From Chondrilla cf. caribensis (lineage: Eukaryota > Porifera > Demospongiae > Chondrillida > Chondrillidae): a DNA stretch of 50,000 nucleotides. A program made the translations under genes and the position numbers. Shown here one piece after another: positions 23,398 through 48,312 of this stretch (within the stretch, counting starts at the first letter, position 1; every line of letters begins with the position of its first letter). The notes under the pieces were generated by a model. That model saw only the letters and a list, made by a program, of their open reading frames with translations, ran no database searches and was not told the DNA's origin. Where the stretch lies: assembly GCA_964020155.1 (NCBI GenBank), contig OZ026552.1, forward strand, positions 5,054,048-5,104,047, in the 5' to 3' direction.

Positions 23398-26300
23398 ATG
23401 TCTCTACCTTTTAGTCAGTTGGAAGAAGGGGTACAATCGACGGGCGAACAAGAATTATTGAGCAAGGATGAAGAGGTTGGAGAAGAAGCGAAAACAATTG
23501 CCTCGAAAGCGCAAAGTGAGAGAGCCATATCGATTTGTTGCTCAGTGAATAGTGATGATATCCTTGGATTTGGTTATGATGTCCTGCCTATTATCCCCGA
23601 AGGACCTGTGTTGTTCTCCGAGGAGCAAAGAACAATACTCATCCGCTATTTTAATGAGTATGGGATGACTTCTACTCACCGAAGAAATACAGAATTGATG
23701 GCCAAATGCGCCGAAGAAGTGGGAACGACCATAGAAAGAGTAAAGGTGAGTTTATTGACGTATTTCGGTATCCACTGGAGTGAATGAGGTAGTTCAGAAG
23801 TACTGGGTTGCTTGAAAACATCTTCCTCCCTACCACCATATTACTTTCATCACCCAGAAAAATATTGGTGTTTTCCATTGAATGGTATGACACTACGTTT
23901 ATTGTCATTGTCATCATCACCATCAATTACCATCATCATCATCGCCGTCACTATCATCATCACCATGCCTCATAATCATCGTCACTATCATCACCATCAT
24001 CATCGTCACTATCATCACCATCATCATCATCTTATCGTTACTATCATGCTTATCACCCTCGCCATCATCATCATAATCATTTTCATCATCACCATTGCTA
24101 TCATTAGCATCATCCCCAATGTCAATTATCCAAGATGTTTTGACTCATATCCCATTATGTGTTTTCGTCCCATCACACTGCTCATGCCAGTAGACACATG
24201 TAGCCTATAATACGCTACAACATACAGTGAATTCTGTGTAATCTGGCACCATTTTATCCGCCACAATTTCCCGGTACAATTACCAATTTAATATATAAGT
24301 ACTAATGAATATCCAATTAATCCACAAACTCGTTAATCCACCATAGTTTTCAAAACAAATTGTGGTGGATTAACGTGAATTTACTGAACATACGTATGTA
24401 CGTACGTACGTATTACCCATGTCCACAAACAAACATGGCATGAAAGACCCCAGTCAATACACACTCCATAGACATACAGTAGTCCTTATTACAGAGGTTT
24501 CCTCAATTCAGAGGTCATTCAGTACACTACTTTAGTACACTGGGACACAGAATGGTGTCTTTAATATAGAGGTTTCTGCAATTTAGAGGTTTATAATAGA
24601 GATGTTCAAATGTACTATATATTTCCCATGCTAACAGACTGCCTCTGGCCTGGTGTATTCTTTGAGATGCAATTATGTTACGTAGCTCAAGGATGAATGG
24701 GAGATCCTGGGAAATCTGTGTTGAGCTGGGCCCTTTATATGTATGTATGTGCTGTATATCACTGAATTTTCATGTACGTATGTACATAGAATTGGATTGG
24801 TTCTGAATCGGTCAAGAGGAAAAGAAAAGCTGGTATTCTACCACGCCCGAAGATTGAAATGACTGGGGTGAATGTGTGTGTGTGTGTGTGTGTGTTGTAC
24901 ATACGTACATACGTATATGTTTCTTGGATGTATGTGTATGTACATACATATGCATGTGTGTGTGTGTCTGGTACCAACAGCCACCTCACTCCCCCTCTCC
25001 CTTCATCAGTCTAGCCCCATAGTTAGACTATCGGACTCCTCTCCAACTCATAAGAAAGCCAAGCGTGTGAATGGGTATAACGTGTTCTTCTCTTTCTATG
25101 TCAAGAGCCATCCCTCTCTCACTTCAGGTGAAATATTGTTCCATTTCACTTGTCTTCATGCTGAAGTTTGTGTATAGTATTACGGTATCCGTATGTTGTA
25201 AAAAGGTCTGACTGAGAGGTATGGGAGTACTACCAAGGGTGATGTTGTGAAGAGGTCTGACTGTATACTAGTGTATGAGAGCACTACCAAGGGTGATGTT
25301 GTAAAGAGGTCTGACTGTACGTATACTAGTGTATGGGAGCACTACCAAGGGTGATGTTGTAAAATGCGGATAAAATTTTCGCAGATGTTAGGCCAACTGC
25401 GAAATCCGCGAGAATTTTGTTCCACGAAAATATCTCGCTATACGGTAGTAGTGTATGGGAATACTACCAAGGGTGATGATATAAAGAGGTCTGATTGTAT
25501 TATGGATACTTTGTATGTTTTTTTTCATTAATCCTTTCTCGTGTTGTAGATTTGAAAGAACGAAATATCCTCGTAGCTCAGAAGTGGGCGGAGCTTACAG
25601 ATGAAGAGCGCAAGGTGTGGAGTATAAAGGCGGAGGCTATGTGTGACTCCAGTTCGTATCAAGAACCTGAAATAACCATCGACAACACCCAGCCCACGGA
25701 GAGTCCTGAAATAGTAAATTCCTCCATAATTGAAACAACCCTGATGAAGATCCAAGAGAAGGTATGTATGTACGTACAGTGGTACCTGTCTCAAAGGACC
25801 ACCTGTGGTTCCTTTGAAGGTGGTCCCTCACCACAGGTATCGTTCTTATTGTGAATATACATATCATCAGAATGACAAAATAGTAACTGGACAACATAAT
25901 ATTGTCCAGTTACTATTTTATTCTAACCAGCCACACAAAATTGCGCTAATGCGCTCATTCTAACAATGCAAGTACACAATTTCCCCATACAGTGAAACCT
26001 CTCTAATCTGACACTCAATGGGATCTGAGAATAATGTTGGATTAGGAGGTTGTTGGATTATGGAGTGCCTCCTACCCTACTTATGTATGGTGACTGTACC
26101 TCATATAATGGTCGGATTAGAGTGTTGGATTATAGAGGTGTCGGATTAGCGAGGTTTCACTGTACTTTATTCGAGACCAGTGTCTTATAAAGAAATAGTT
26201 TTTGGTTGTGTTAGCTAAAGTGACAACTCGTTCATTTCCTCTCATTCAGTTTGACCTGCTGCAACAACTTGGTTTCGAGGGCTACGCAATCCTCATTAAC

Positions 26301-26506
26301 ACGAATGAGCTCCAGAGCCACCTGATTGCAACACACAAAGGGAAAAATTACCAGAGAGCAAGACAGAAGCAAGGCAAGCCTTTGGAGAATCCTTTTATTG
26401 GATACGTATTCTCTGAAGAGTCAGGTGAGGTGTGTGTGTGTGTGTGTGTGTGCATTACTAACCTGTCGTGCACCTGATATCAACATGGCCATGGTGTGTA
26501 TGTGTG

Positions 26507-26561
<55 letters not shown>

Positions 26562-26827
26562 ATGTTCATATACGTATGCATACATGTATGTGCTGGTAGT
26601 CATGTATCATGTGTGTTATTTTTGGTAGATGATGTCCAAGCACGGAATGACTCTCTTCCTGCCAGAACACAACCTCCTGCAAATCTCGAAGCTCTTCAAC
26701 GGAGTGTTGCGGGAGCCTTCGCCTTGAAGTACAGTGAGTACAGCCATGCCAAGCTACATGTACAGACAAACACAATATATCTCGTACTCATGTTTATGCA
26801 TGTACACACACACACACACACACACAC

Positions 26828-26880
<53 letters not shown>

Positions 26881-27762
26881 TGCACACGTGCTAACAAGCA
26901 GTACATACGTATATTGTACATAATAATCTATTTTCACATGTTGTTAGAATTGGCAAGTGGAAAAACAGACCTTCCTTATGAAAACATTCAGAATCTCGGC
27001 TATCATGTCATCGGTATGCCTCCTGGTATTCCTCTGTTGAATCCTCTGCTCTACTCGGAACAACAGCTGCATCAAATCCTGGCCAATTTAGACAAGATTG
27101 TGTTTCTCAGGGTACCACAGACTACAAGGGTCAGTCCAACCACTATCACCACACGTACCCTGTTCTTCACTCAGTACTGCACCAGACATTCTTGCACCGA
27201 AATGATTTGTTGTTGACTGCTACTAGACTTGCTGCAAAGGAGGCTATCACAGGGGTTAGGCTAATTTTTGTACTGTATTTACCTGTGTACTATTGTTTAC
27301 TTGTATGTCATGTTGTTTACATGTTGGTCATGTTGTTTACTTGTGGGTCATGTTGTTTACTTGTGTGCCATTTTGTTTACTTGTGTGCTTGGTGAAGGGT
27401 ATATTCTTGTATCGATGTGCCCTCACGAAACATTTCTAAACAACATCCTTAATCATGAAAAATGACCATCGTAACTGTGTCCCTAGCAAAGCAGTCATAG
27501 TGGTTGTATGGCCTCCTCTCCTGGTATGGTAGAGTGCTATGTGGGGATGTCGTGGAAACAAAATGGTGGCCCTATACCTCGCATACATACATTAAAGTTT
27601 TGCAAAATAATTAATAAGAAATGAATGAATGGATGAGCTTTTCTGCTGTTATGTGTTCACTCATCTCACCTGGTCCTCCTCCTCCATCTCCTTCAGGACC
27701 TCACAGATCTTCCAGCAAGCCTCCTGTCTGGTCCGGATGTGGAGATTAGTGCCTCCCATTGA
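23398..27762 (+). CDS. HDX-like: HDX-type homeodomain + HMG-box protein (421 aa)
   Basis: Exons are 23398-23745, 24790-24867, 25010-25127, 25550-25761, 26250-26424, 26629-26733, 26948-27111 and 27697-27762. Every junction keeps phase and the total is 422 codons. ATG 23398 is the first ATG in frame. A homeodomain (about residues 68-131) starts VLFSEEQRTILIRYF, has GMTSTHRRN, and ends NWIGSESVKRKRK across an intron placed exactly as in the upstream gene. Position 51 is Ser instead of Asn, and 53 is Ser instead of Arg. An HMG box follows (about 157-213): KKAKRVNGYNVFFSFY, then AQKWAELTDEERKVW. The C-terminal half (GYAILINTNE, ENPFIGYVFSEES) is not recognised. Both domains suggest a nuclear DNA- or chromatin-associated role. 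The combination is unusual; the model depends on hand-called splice sites. Confidence 0.75.
23905..24115. repeat. (ATC)n-derived low-complexity tract
   Basis: ATC/ACC/GTC trinucleotides dominate, in the first intron of the homeodomain/HMG gene. The Ile/His-rich open frame is an artefact. Confidence 0.9.
24225..24386. mobile_element. MITE family C, copy 3
   Basis: TACAGTGAATTCTGTGTAATC at the left, and GGTGGATTAACGTGAATTTACTG at the right. The interior CCACAATTTCCCGGTAC and CAATTAATCCACAAACTCGTT match other copies. The right end has diverged. Confidence 0.75.
24477..24614. mobile_element. MITE family A, copy 2 (decayed left end)
   Basis: Shares CCTTATTACAGAGGTTTCCTCAATTCAGAGGTCATT and AGTACACTGGGACACAGAATGG with the copy at 29099 in the same orientation, but has lost the first 40 bp or so. 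The right end reads TTATAATAGAGATGTTCAAATG. Confidence 0.7.
25203..25500. repeat. Inverted-orientation copies of the 54-bp minisatellite
   Basis: Four units (TACCAAGGGTGATGTTGTAAA, then GAGGTCTGACTGTATACTAG) are the reverse complement of the array at 8787-9350. A segment of about 80 bp (25365-25448) rich in GCGGATAAAATTTTCGC and CGCGAGAATTTTG interrupts them. It lies in an intron of the homeodomain/HMG gene. Confidence 0.85.
25877..25919. repeat. Perfect 18-bp inverted repeat (hairpin)
   Basis: AAAATAGTAACTGGACAA (25877-25894) and its exact reverse complement (25902-25919) are separated by 7 bp. It lies in an intron, directly before a MITE. Function is unknown. Confidence 0.9.
25990..26162. 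mobile_element. MITE family B (pogo/Tigger-like ends)
   Basis: Starts CAGTGAAACCTCTCTAATC and ends GATTAGCGAGGTTTCACTG with TA on both sides. The interior repeats TTGGATTA and GGTCGGATTAGA. About 173 bp, non-coding, inside an intron of the homeodomain/HMG gene. Confidence 0.85.
26510..26560. repeat. (GT)n microsatellite
   Basis: GT run in the intron between exons 5 and 6 of the homeodomain/HMG gene; another short run starts right after the donor at 26425. Confidence 0.9.
26802..26876. repeat. (CA)n microsatellite
   Basis: CA run in the intron after exon 6 of the homeodomain/HMG gene. Confidence 0.95.
27285..27395. repeat. About 20-bp repeat TCATGTTGTTTACTTGTGGG
   Basis: Four to five imperfect copies in the last intron of the homeodomain/HMG gene. 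Confidence 0.8.
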
Positions 27763-27789
27763 ATCACAGTCGCATCCGTGTTTGTACAC

Positions 27790-27905
27790 ATGCACCCATA
27801 CCAGCCACACCCATACTAGCCACACCCATGCTAGCCACACCCATACTAGCCACACCCATACCAGCCACACCCATGCTAGCCACACCCATACTAGCCACAT
27901 CCCTC
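27790..27905. repeat. 15-bp tandem repeat CCACACCCATACTAG
   Basis: About eight copies alternating ATACTAG, ATACCAG and ATGCTAG, starting just past the stop codon of the homeodomain/HMG gene. Confidence 0.9.
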
Positions 27906-28288
27906 TCTCCATACTGTAATTTTCCAACTGTTTGTCACTTTTGAGTGTTCTCCTTGTCCACATTTACAGCATAAATTGTACTTACACACATAAGGTGTTC
28001 TAACCAGTGTTATCTGTACATCCATTACATGCCAGGAGTCATGTCCAATGCAATGTTTGGTGAACTTGTACAACCAATACATTCACTGTGTTGGAATTCA
28101 CTTCACCTTAAGCCATCACATTGTATTCAAGATTGTTGGGTTTTTAGTATTATAACGGGTTTGATTTTTTCCGCTATTCAGGAATTTGTACTTTGCATGG
28201 CATATGTAATTCCGATCACAATGTAACTCCGGTAATTTGAGAAAAAAACAGTTTAATACTTCAAAACCAATGATAAACTGTTGAGGAT

Positions 28289-28489
28289 TAGTGAATTCTC
28301 CTACATCTGCCACAATCTCCCAATACCTATATAATGTACAATTACCAATGAATATCCAGTTAATCCACCACATTCTCCCAGTACCAATATAATGTACAAG
28401 TACTAATGTATACCTGGCTAATTCGCCAAACTTGTTAATCCACCACATTCTTTGAAAACAAATGGCAGCAGATTAACGAGTGTTCACTG
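28289..28489. mobile_element. MITE family C, copy 4 (with internal duplication)
   Basis: Right end GATTAACGAGTGTTCACTG followed by TA. The interior CAGTACCAATATAATGTACAAGTAC block appears twice, so this copy is longer than the others. The left end (AGTGAATTCTC) is diverged. Confidence 0.75.
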
Positions 28490-28827
28490 TACTGTGTTCC
28501 ACTGGTAATGGCAAACCTTAGCTACAACATACCCGAGAGTGCAGCCAGCATATTACTTCCCACGTGCTGGTTGTTAGCCAGTGATTAAAATTATACCATG
28601 GTCGGAATTACCTCATAATTACCTAAATAACTACAAGCATAGAATATCATTATACGCATAACGATTGATATTGAATAATTTTGTAAATATCAATAATTAT
28701 ACTGAATAATTCAAAGGTACAGGAAATATTACACATACATGAAGAATGACCATACGATAGACATTAGTAGATATCCTTTGTGAACACACATACACAGACA
28801 TGCCATTAGTAGGACTGGTACACCCCT

Positions 28828-29806
28828 TCACCAGTACTTGGTGATTGGACGGCCTTTCACTCGGTCCTTTCTTCGTCTCTCCCATTTGATGGTCTGATAT
28901 AAGGCGAAGGGGACTATCCCAGCCCATAAGATGCAGTACAAAGTGGTCCTCCTGGTAAACCTGAAGTGTTGGTCAGTTGTCTCTCTCATTCTCCCCCATT
29001 GTTCCAAAGCATGCGAACGCTAAAATTGTTATAAAAAGTCAAAACTAACATCTGGTTCATCATATAATAACCATGGTCAGACCATAGGTTAGCTCATACA
29101 GTGGAACCTCTCTATTAAGGACACTTTGGGACCTTGATTTTAGTCCTTATTACAGAGGTGTCCTCAATTCAGAGGTCACTTAATACAGTACGGTACTACA
29201 CTGGAACACAGAATGGTGTCCTTATTATAGAGGTTTCTGCAATTCAGAGGTTTGTAATAGAGAGGTTCCACTGTATTAACTCTGGTCGGACAGATAAAGC
29301 AAATCATTCTTATTCAGTTTTGTACATCTTTGTTTGTGGTTTTTACTGGGAGCCTTAATAGTAGCCCTCTGGGCTAGTGGCCTCCCCAGTCTGAATAAGT
29401 ACAGTGGAACCTCTATTAAAGGACTCTCCCAATAAAGGACACCATAGAAATTACCTCCCTACAAAGGACAATTTCTTAGGCCCCAAAAATGAACTTTCCT
29501 ATAGTGCTAATACATTTTTTCACCTCTGAAGAGTGGACAAAGTCTCTACAATGGACAAATTAATTGGTCCCAATGTGTCCTTTATAAAGAGATTCCACTG
29601 TATACCTAACCTAATCTAACCTACAATAGGTAGCATTTGCAGTTGTAACTGAAAGAGATTTATGACATTGGATTACTAATTAGTCACACAGTTATAACTT
29701 CACGTATGTATGAAAGGTCAACAACACAAAGACTACTCACTTCAATAGCTCCTCTTGCTTCTGGTGGTATTTCTGGTCGCGGAATCATTTTGTGCCCGTT
29801 CGCCAT
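28828..29806 (-). CDS. NDUFB4: NADH dehydrogenase 1 beta subunit 4-like protein (85 aa)
   Basis: Exon 1 is 29806-29741 (22 codons, donor GAA|GTGAGT) and exon 2 is 29019-28828 (acceptor TTTTAG|CGT), joined in phase 0. The protein has one membrane segment (LYCILWAGIVPFALY), preceded by MRETTDQHFRFTRRTTLY and followed by the basic TIKWERRRKDRVKG. This arrangement and the MRxTT...F...TxL / K-x-ERxRK pattern match NDUFB4, a single-pass accessory subunit of respiratory complex I in the inner mitochondrial membrane. It is shorter than vertebrate NDUFB4 (about 129 aa), mainly at the N-terminus. The gene is too small and split to show as one long frame. It is head to head with CEP162 over 90 bp. Confidence 0.7.
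29099..29273. mobile_element. MITE family A, copy 3 (intact, TA flanked)
   Basis: Best preserved copy: CAGTGGAACCTCTCTATTAA at the left, TAATAGAGAGGTTCCACTG at the right, with TA at 29097-29098 and 29274-29275. It lies in the NDUFB4-like intron and can serve as the family reference. Confidence 0.9.
29402..29600. mobile_element. MITE family A-like copy 4 with different interior
   Basis: TA-flanked element with ends CAGTGGAACCTCTATTAAAG and CTTTATAAAGAGATTCCACTG. The interior (GGACTCTCCCAATAAAGGAC, TGGTCCCAATGTGTCC) is unrelated to the other A copies, so this is a related family sharing termini. Also in the NDUFB4-like intron. Confidence 0.85.
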
Positions 29807-29896
29807 TTTGTTGAATGTAATGAAATTCATTAGTATAGTAAATGGCGGCTTCTTGTGAACTACCCTGCGGTTACTGACGAAAGAACTGCTCGAACA
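29807..29896. promoter_or_regulatory. Bidirectional NDUFB4-like/CEP162 promoter with YY1-like site
   Basis: Only 90 bp separate the two start codons. AAATGGCGGC at 29840-29849 fits a YY1 core on the CEP162 strand. Its ATG opens an 11-codon frame (MAASCELPCGY) that stops before the CEP162 start, so it could also act as an upstream ORF. No TATA box. Co-regulation of the two genes is inferred. Confidence 0.55.
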
Positions 29897-44104
<14,208 letters not shown>

Positions 44105-44534
44105 CACACGCCCCTCTCAATGGGATGTTGGCATGACAACATGTAAACATACAAACATGAGAAGATGCTGAAATCATTGTACCCTAATAAGCACTCATGT
44201 TTTCAGCCTGATTATACGTATGTATAATATGGTGATATGTATAATAATTATATAATTATATGTATATATATAATATAGCAATAATATTATTATGCTCAAC
44301 ACAATAAATACAGTATAAAGATAATATACTGTACATAGGTATGTGAGGTGAACCATCACATACGTATAATTACTATACAATATAAATTCATTAGCGCCAA
44401 GCACAACTTCCCACAGAAGTATAACATGTCCATCACTGATGGATCTGATCATGACAAATGATGTAAATTAGTGTGAATAATTGATGTTTGTCCAAGTCTT
44501 ATAGGATTGTTGGTTCTCAATATCACGGCCTCAA
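44105..44534. other. Convergent CEP162/CYB5R4 3' region
   Basis: 430 bp between the two stop codons, AT-rich. AATAAA at 44303-44308 serves CEP162. No gene in between. Confidence 0.6.
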
Positions 44535-47500
44535 TCAGTCAAAGACATGGATGCACTCTGAGGAGAAACCCAAGTTCATTATAGCACTGCAAAGGAACAA
44601 AGAATACAGTCAAATGTAGCAGGAATGTCGATATGTTTCACAACCATCGCATGCATGTTACACAAACGACAACACCCACAACCATGTACTTACAATACAC
44701 GTACATTCATTCCACAATTACACAAATGTACACACACACACACACACACACCTATTAACAAATGATGTGAACTTTGTCATTCCACAGACACAGAACAGAA
44801 CTTCTTCACTCTTCACATGAGCTGCCTCCGGCACATGTTTCTCGAGAATTTCTTCATTTATTCTCCCACGGATGCCCGTCCAGTCTGAACTGGCCTCAGA
44901 CAGCACATTCACACACGTGAACCTCGATTTACTGTCCTGGAGTGCATTCAGCTGCTCCTTCCACAGTATGTCTCGTTCTGTTCTGTTAGCAAACAGTAAC
45001 TTCACTTCGGTCTCTGTACTCTCACTGCCAAAGATGTCGCGAATTATTTTAGTCATAGGAGTAAAACCTGAAATGAGAAGCAATGCGGTTCCATCAAGTC
45101 TGCAACTAGACAGTAACAACGGGAGTGGGACAGTCAACTCACCACTGCCAGCAGCTACGAGGTACAACTGTCGCTTTGTGGACAAAGTAGTTACGTCAAA
45201 TGTACCATCAGGGTCACTGATCATCAGTGAATCTCCTTCTTTCAAATTTGACAGAATTTTCGACATTTTCCCATCAGGGTACAGTTTGATCATGAAGTCT
45301 ATAGTGTCACACTGTAAATCTTTGTTACCTTTAGACGTTGACTGGAGCATAGAGACAGGCGTGTAGCTGCGAACTACAGGTTCCTCTGAAATGACGAGAG
45401 AAAACACATAAAGTGAAAAACTTCAAATAGCCAAATACAGTCAAGGAGCAGTGGTAATAGTAGTAGCGGTAATATAGCGAGGTTATGTAGTTATGTGTAT
45501 AGTATGTATCGTAGATTATACATACAATGTGGGGTGGGCGGGTAAAATGGAAGCTGAATTGTACTACACAATTGTATGTGGTCAACGTACCGTTTAACTC
45601 TGCCCAAAGTTGGACGTGGTGTCCAGTGGGAACATTCAGGTAAGAACCCTTTGGGAGAGAAAAGGTGAACAGTTTTGTGTTGTGTGTCACATCGCTGCAC
45701 GACACCAGGGTGCCTTTTCTAAGTCCAAGTGACTTCTCCACGAAATGTCCGTTGGCATCCATGGCTATATCCAGGCGTTCCCAAGACACTCCAACTTCCT
45801 CCTTGTACAAGACGATTTCAACCTTTTTTCTTTCAACGACAATGTTAGTCTTTCTCACAGGGGAAGGGAGCATGCCGATGATCTGATAAACCTTGTCTTC
45901 CAGAAGGAATCTTCCGTTGAACTCAAGTTGGTTGATGTCGATCATAATGTCACTGGGCTGGACACCCTGGTGATTGAGAAACAGGAAATTGAATATATGT
46001 ATATTTACAGCATCCCAGTGAAAGTGAACATATGTGTGTACGTTGCACATCCACAAAGATACGTGTGGACAGTCACGTACATGCAGTATTAGGAAAGCTT
46101 GTACAAATCACACACCAGCACAGATATGTACATACATAGATTAAAGCGTGAACACACTCTGTACAAACCTTGCTATAGGTGTAGACGCACAGAACAGCAG
46201 TACTGGGGGTTTGGTACCAGTCACACCTGTATTGAGAGGACACAGTCAATGACAAGGTTGCAGGTAAGCACTCCTTTTAGAGCAACACACTACATGCAGT
46301 ACACAGTTATTCAGCTGGGAGAAAACTTTGGAATCCCAGCTGCTCAAAAAACCTGTGAAAAAATCATTTACCATCTAGTGAGATTTGTATATACGTAAGT
46401 ACTTCGGATCAATTGATTGTAAATGATTTTCCGGGATAACAGCAACACCTAGAGTAGACAGCTGGTCTCACACCATGGACACTTACACAAGTACAGGGTC
46501 TGCATGCACAGCTACACACACATATGCGCACACCTTGGCTTTTTCGGAGAATGGTTCTGGCCGTTCTTGCTGCAAACACGAGGCGTGTCTGTCTCTGCAA
46601 TGAGACATCAAAATCTATGTCACACGTCTTCACATGTACACAGCAGACAGGTATGTATATGACAATGGTTCACGTACAGGAACAATGATTACAGTCTCTA
46701 TTGGACCACTGATTGCATAATTCGTACATATGCATACGTATGTAGTTGACATTGCATTGATACTGAGCTACGTAAGATAATGATATGCTACGTAAGTGAA
46801 CTGACACTCGCACAAATATGCTCAATTACAATAACAACGTACATACAATACAGTCAAATGAAACTCCTCTCGAAATGTTACCGGGGTGACTGAACCAGCA
46901 AAAACTTGCTATTACACACACTTCCCATGGGAGGTAGTTTCAATAACACACACACACATGCCATTTGCATCGTATGTATGCACACCTGTATTGTACAGAG
47001 ACTCTGAGATGTTTGTACGATACAGTTGCACAGCACTTGTACCTTCTTCCGATAGCATACTGTCCGGTGTGTCTGGCGTACCAGCTTGTCTCAAATGTAT
47101 CGATCCAGTGTCTACTGGGATCTCGACGCCCGAGTCTTCGTCCTCAGTTTTCACAATTGTCTCCGACACAGGGTTAAGCGATTTGGGGAAATTGAGTGTA
47201 GGGGGTTGCAGTGAAGGCAAGGAGAGCCTCCCTTGGGTGCGCTTTCCAGGAACGGTAAGCAGAGGAGGGGTCGACATGGCCTGTTTCCTTTTCTTGACAC
47301 TCGACTCCATAACAAGCTTACCGACGTAGCACTTGGCCAACAATTTGGTGAATTGCACATAAGAGTGATGCTGTGGAGGACACGAACAGAATAACTCAAA
47401 TTCCTCAACAAGCATAGAAGAATCTCAAACATCATATTATTACATTCAACAGTATGCATAGAATGTTAATGCTATTAGAATGCCTATTTACAGCAAATAC

Positions 47501-48312
47501 ACAGTCTCCAACAAGATCCCGTCCCACTGTGCAGATTATCTGCAAGTATCACTTGCTTAGCAAGCAGCGTGCGATACAACCTCCTGGTTGTTTGGCATAA
47601 TCCCTAACTCGTGCTGCAAGATTGCACAGGGCGCGGGTACCCTCACAAGGAATTTACTACTTCTACACCCAGAACCGTGGAGGATTGATGGATTTGTGGA
47701 ACCACTAATCTCATCTATTAAAAGGCACACCTTTATACTTCTGTCTCAACAGTTGATAGCTGTTGGCTTACTTCGTTGAAGAGAGAAGTACAGTCCTTCC
47801 CAGCGCCTCTCATGATCTCTCCCACACCTCCCGGGTGGTACTTCAAGTAGGGTGTCATGTTGTATACGCGGCCTGCGGCAAAAATAGACGACCAAGTTAT
47901 TCGCAGAACGTGAAGAACATCTATACCATGCTCTACCAGTCCTTCGAATGCTTCTAAAAGCAACAGTCGAGCAAAACCTACCGTTAATGGCCGTCCAGGC
48001 GTCTTCTTCTGTGCAGTGTTTAGCAAGCTCGGAAGGTGTTATTCGTTTTTCTTCTCCCAACGTTCCTGAGAGGTCCTGAGACCGTCTGTTAAATCGTATC
48101 CAGTCCTTGAGACCGTATCCTGGGCCCAACACGGGGCGAGAATGAGTTGAAGATCTCTGGGATCCTTGGTTCGGCACTACCTCCGCTAGAGACATTTCTA
48201 ATTCGAAATCGGTCGGCGTATCTTCGATGTACTCGTTCGAGATCAATTTCACAAACAGTGAATCGATGGAGAACTGCTCCCCTCCAGGGAGAGTCACATT
48301 TATAGCAATCAT
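44535..48312 (-). CDS. CYB5R4: CYB5R4 (Ncb5or): cytochrome b5 / cytochrome b5 reductase fusion, 621 aa
   Basis: Nine exons, minus strand: 48312-47982, 47872-47772, 47370-47043, 46594-46534, 46226-46169, 45966-45591, 45385-45143, 45067-44752, 44586-44535. All phases agree; 622 codons with stop. Domain order is as in CYB5R4. The cytochrome b5 domain has heme ligands at HPGG (His123) and the aligned His146, preceded by LKDWIRF. A CS domain starts CDWYQTPST (about 275). The FAD-binding domain has RSYTPVS (about 424) and GKMSKIL. The NADH domain has AAGSGFTPM (about 497-505) and CVCG. It reduces cytochrome c and other acceptors with NADH and is a soluble ER-associated enzyme in vertebrates. It is about 100 residues longer than the human protein, from an N-terminal extension and a longer Ser/Pro linker. 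ATG 48312 is the first in-frame ATG. Intron 7 is only 75 bp. Confidence 0.93.

Larger units (their letters stand above)
27763..28827. other. Intergenic region between homeodomain/HMG and NDUFB4-like genes
   Basis: Holds a 15-bp repeat CCACACCCATACTAG (about eight copies, 27790-27905), a family C MITE (28289-28489) and AT-rich DNA. No supported gene. Confidence 0.6.

Noticed and set aside
27112..27216. Read-through of homeodomain/HMG exon 7 to a stop at 27216
   Set aside because: A donor at 27112 joins in phase to a strong acceptor at 27696 (long pyrimidine tract) and gives a short terminal exon. The read-through is possible as an isoform but less likely.
44872..45366. 164-aa plus-strand frame over CYB5R4 exons 7-8
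   Set aside because: Antisense shadow of well-identified FAD/NADH-domain exons, and it crosses a 75-bp intron of the real gene.
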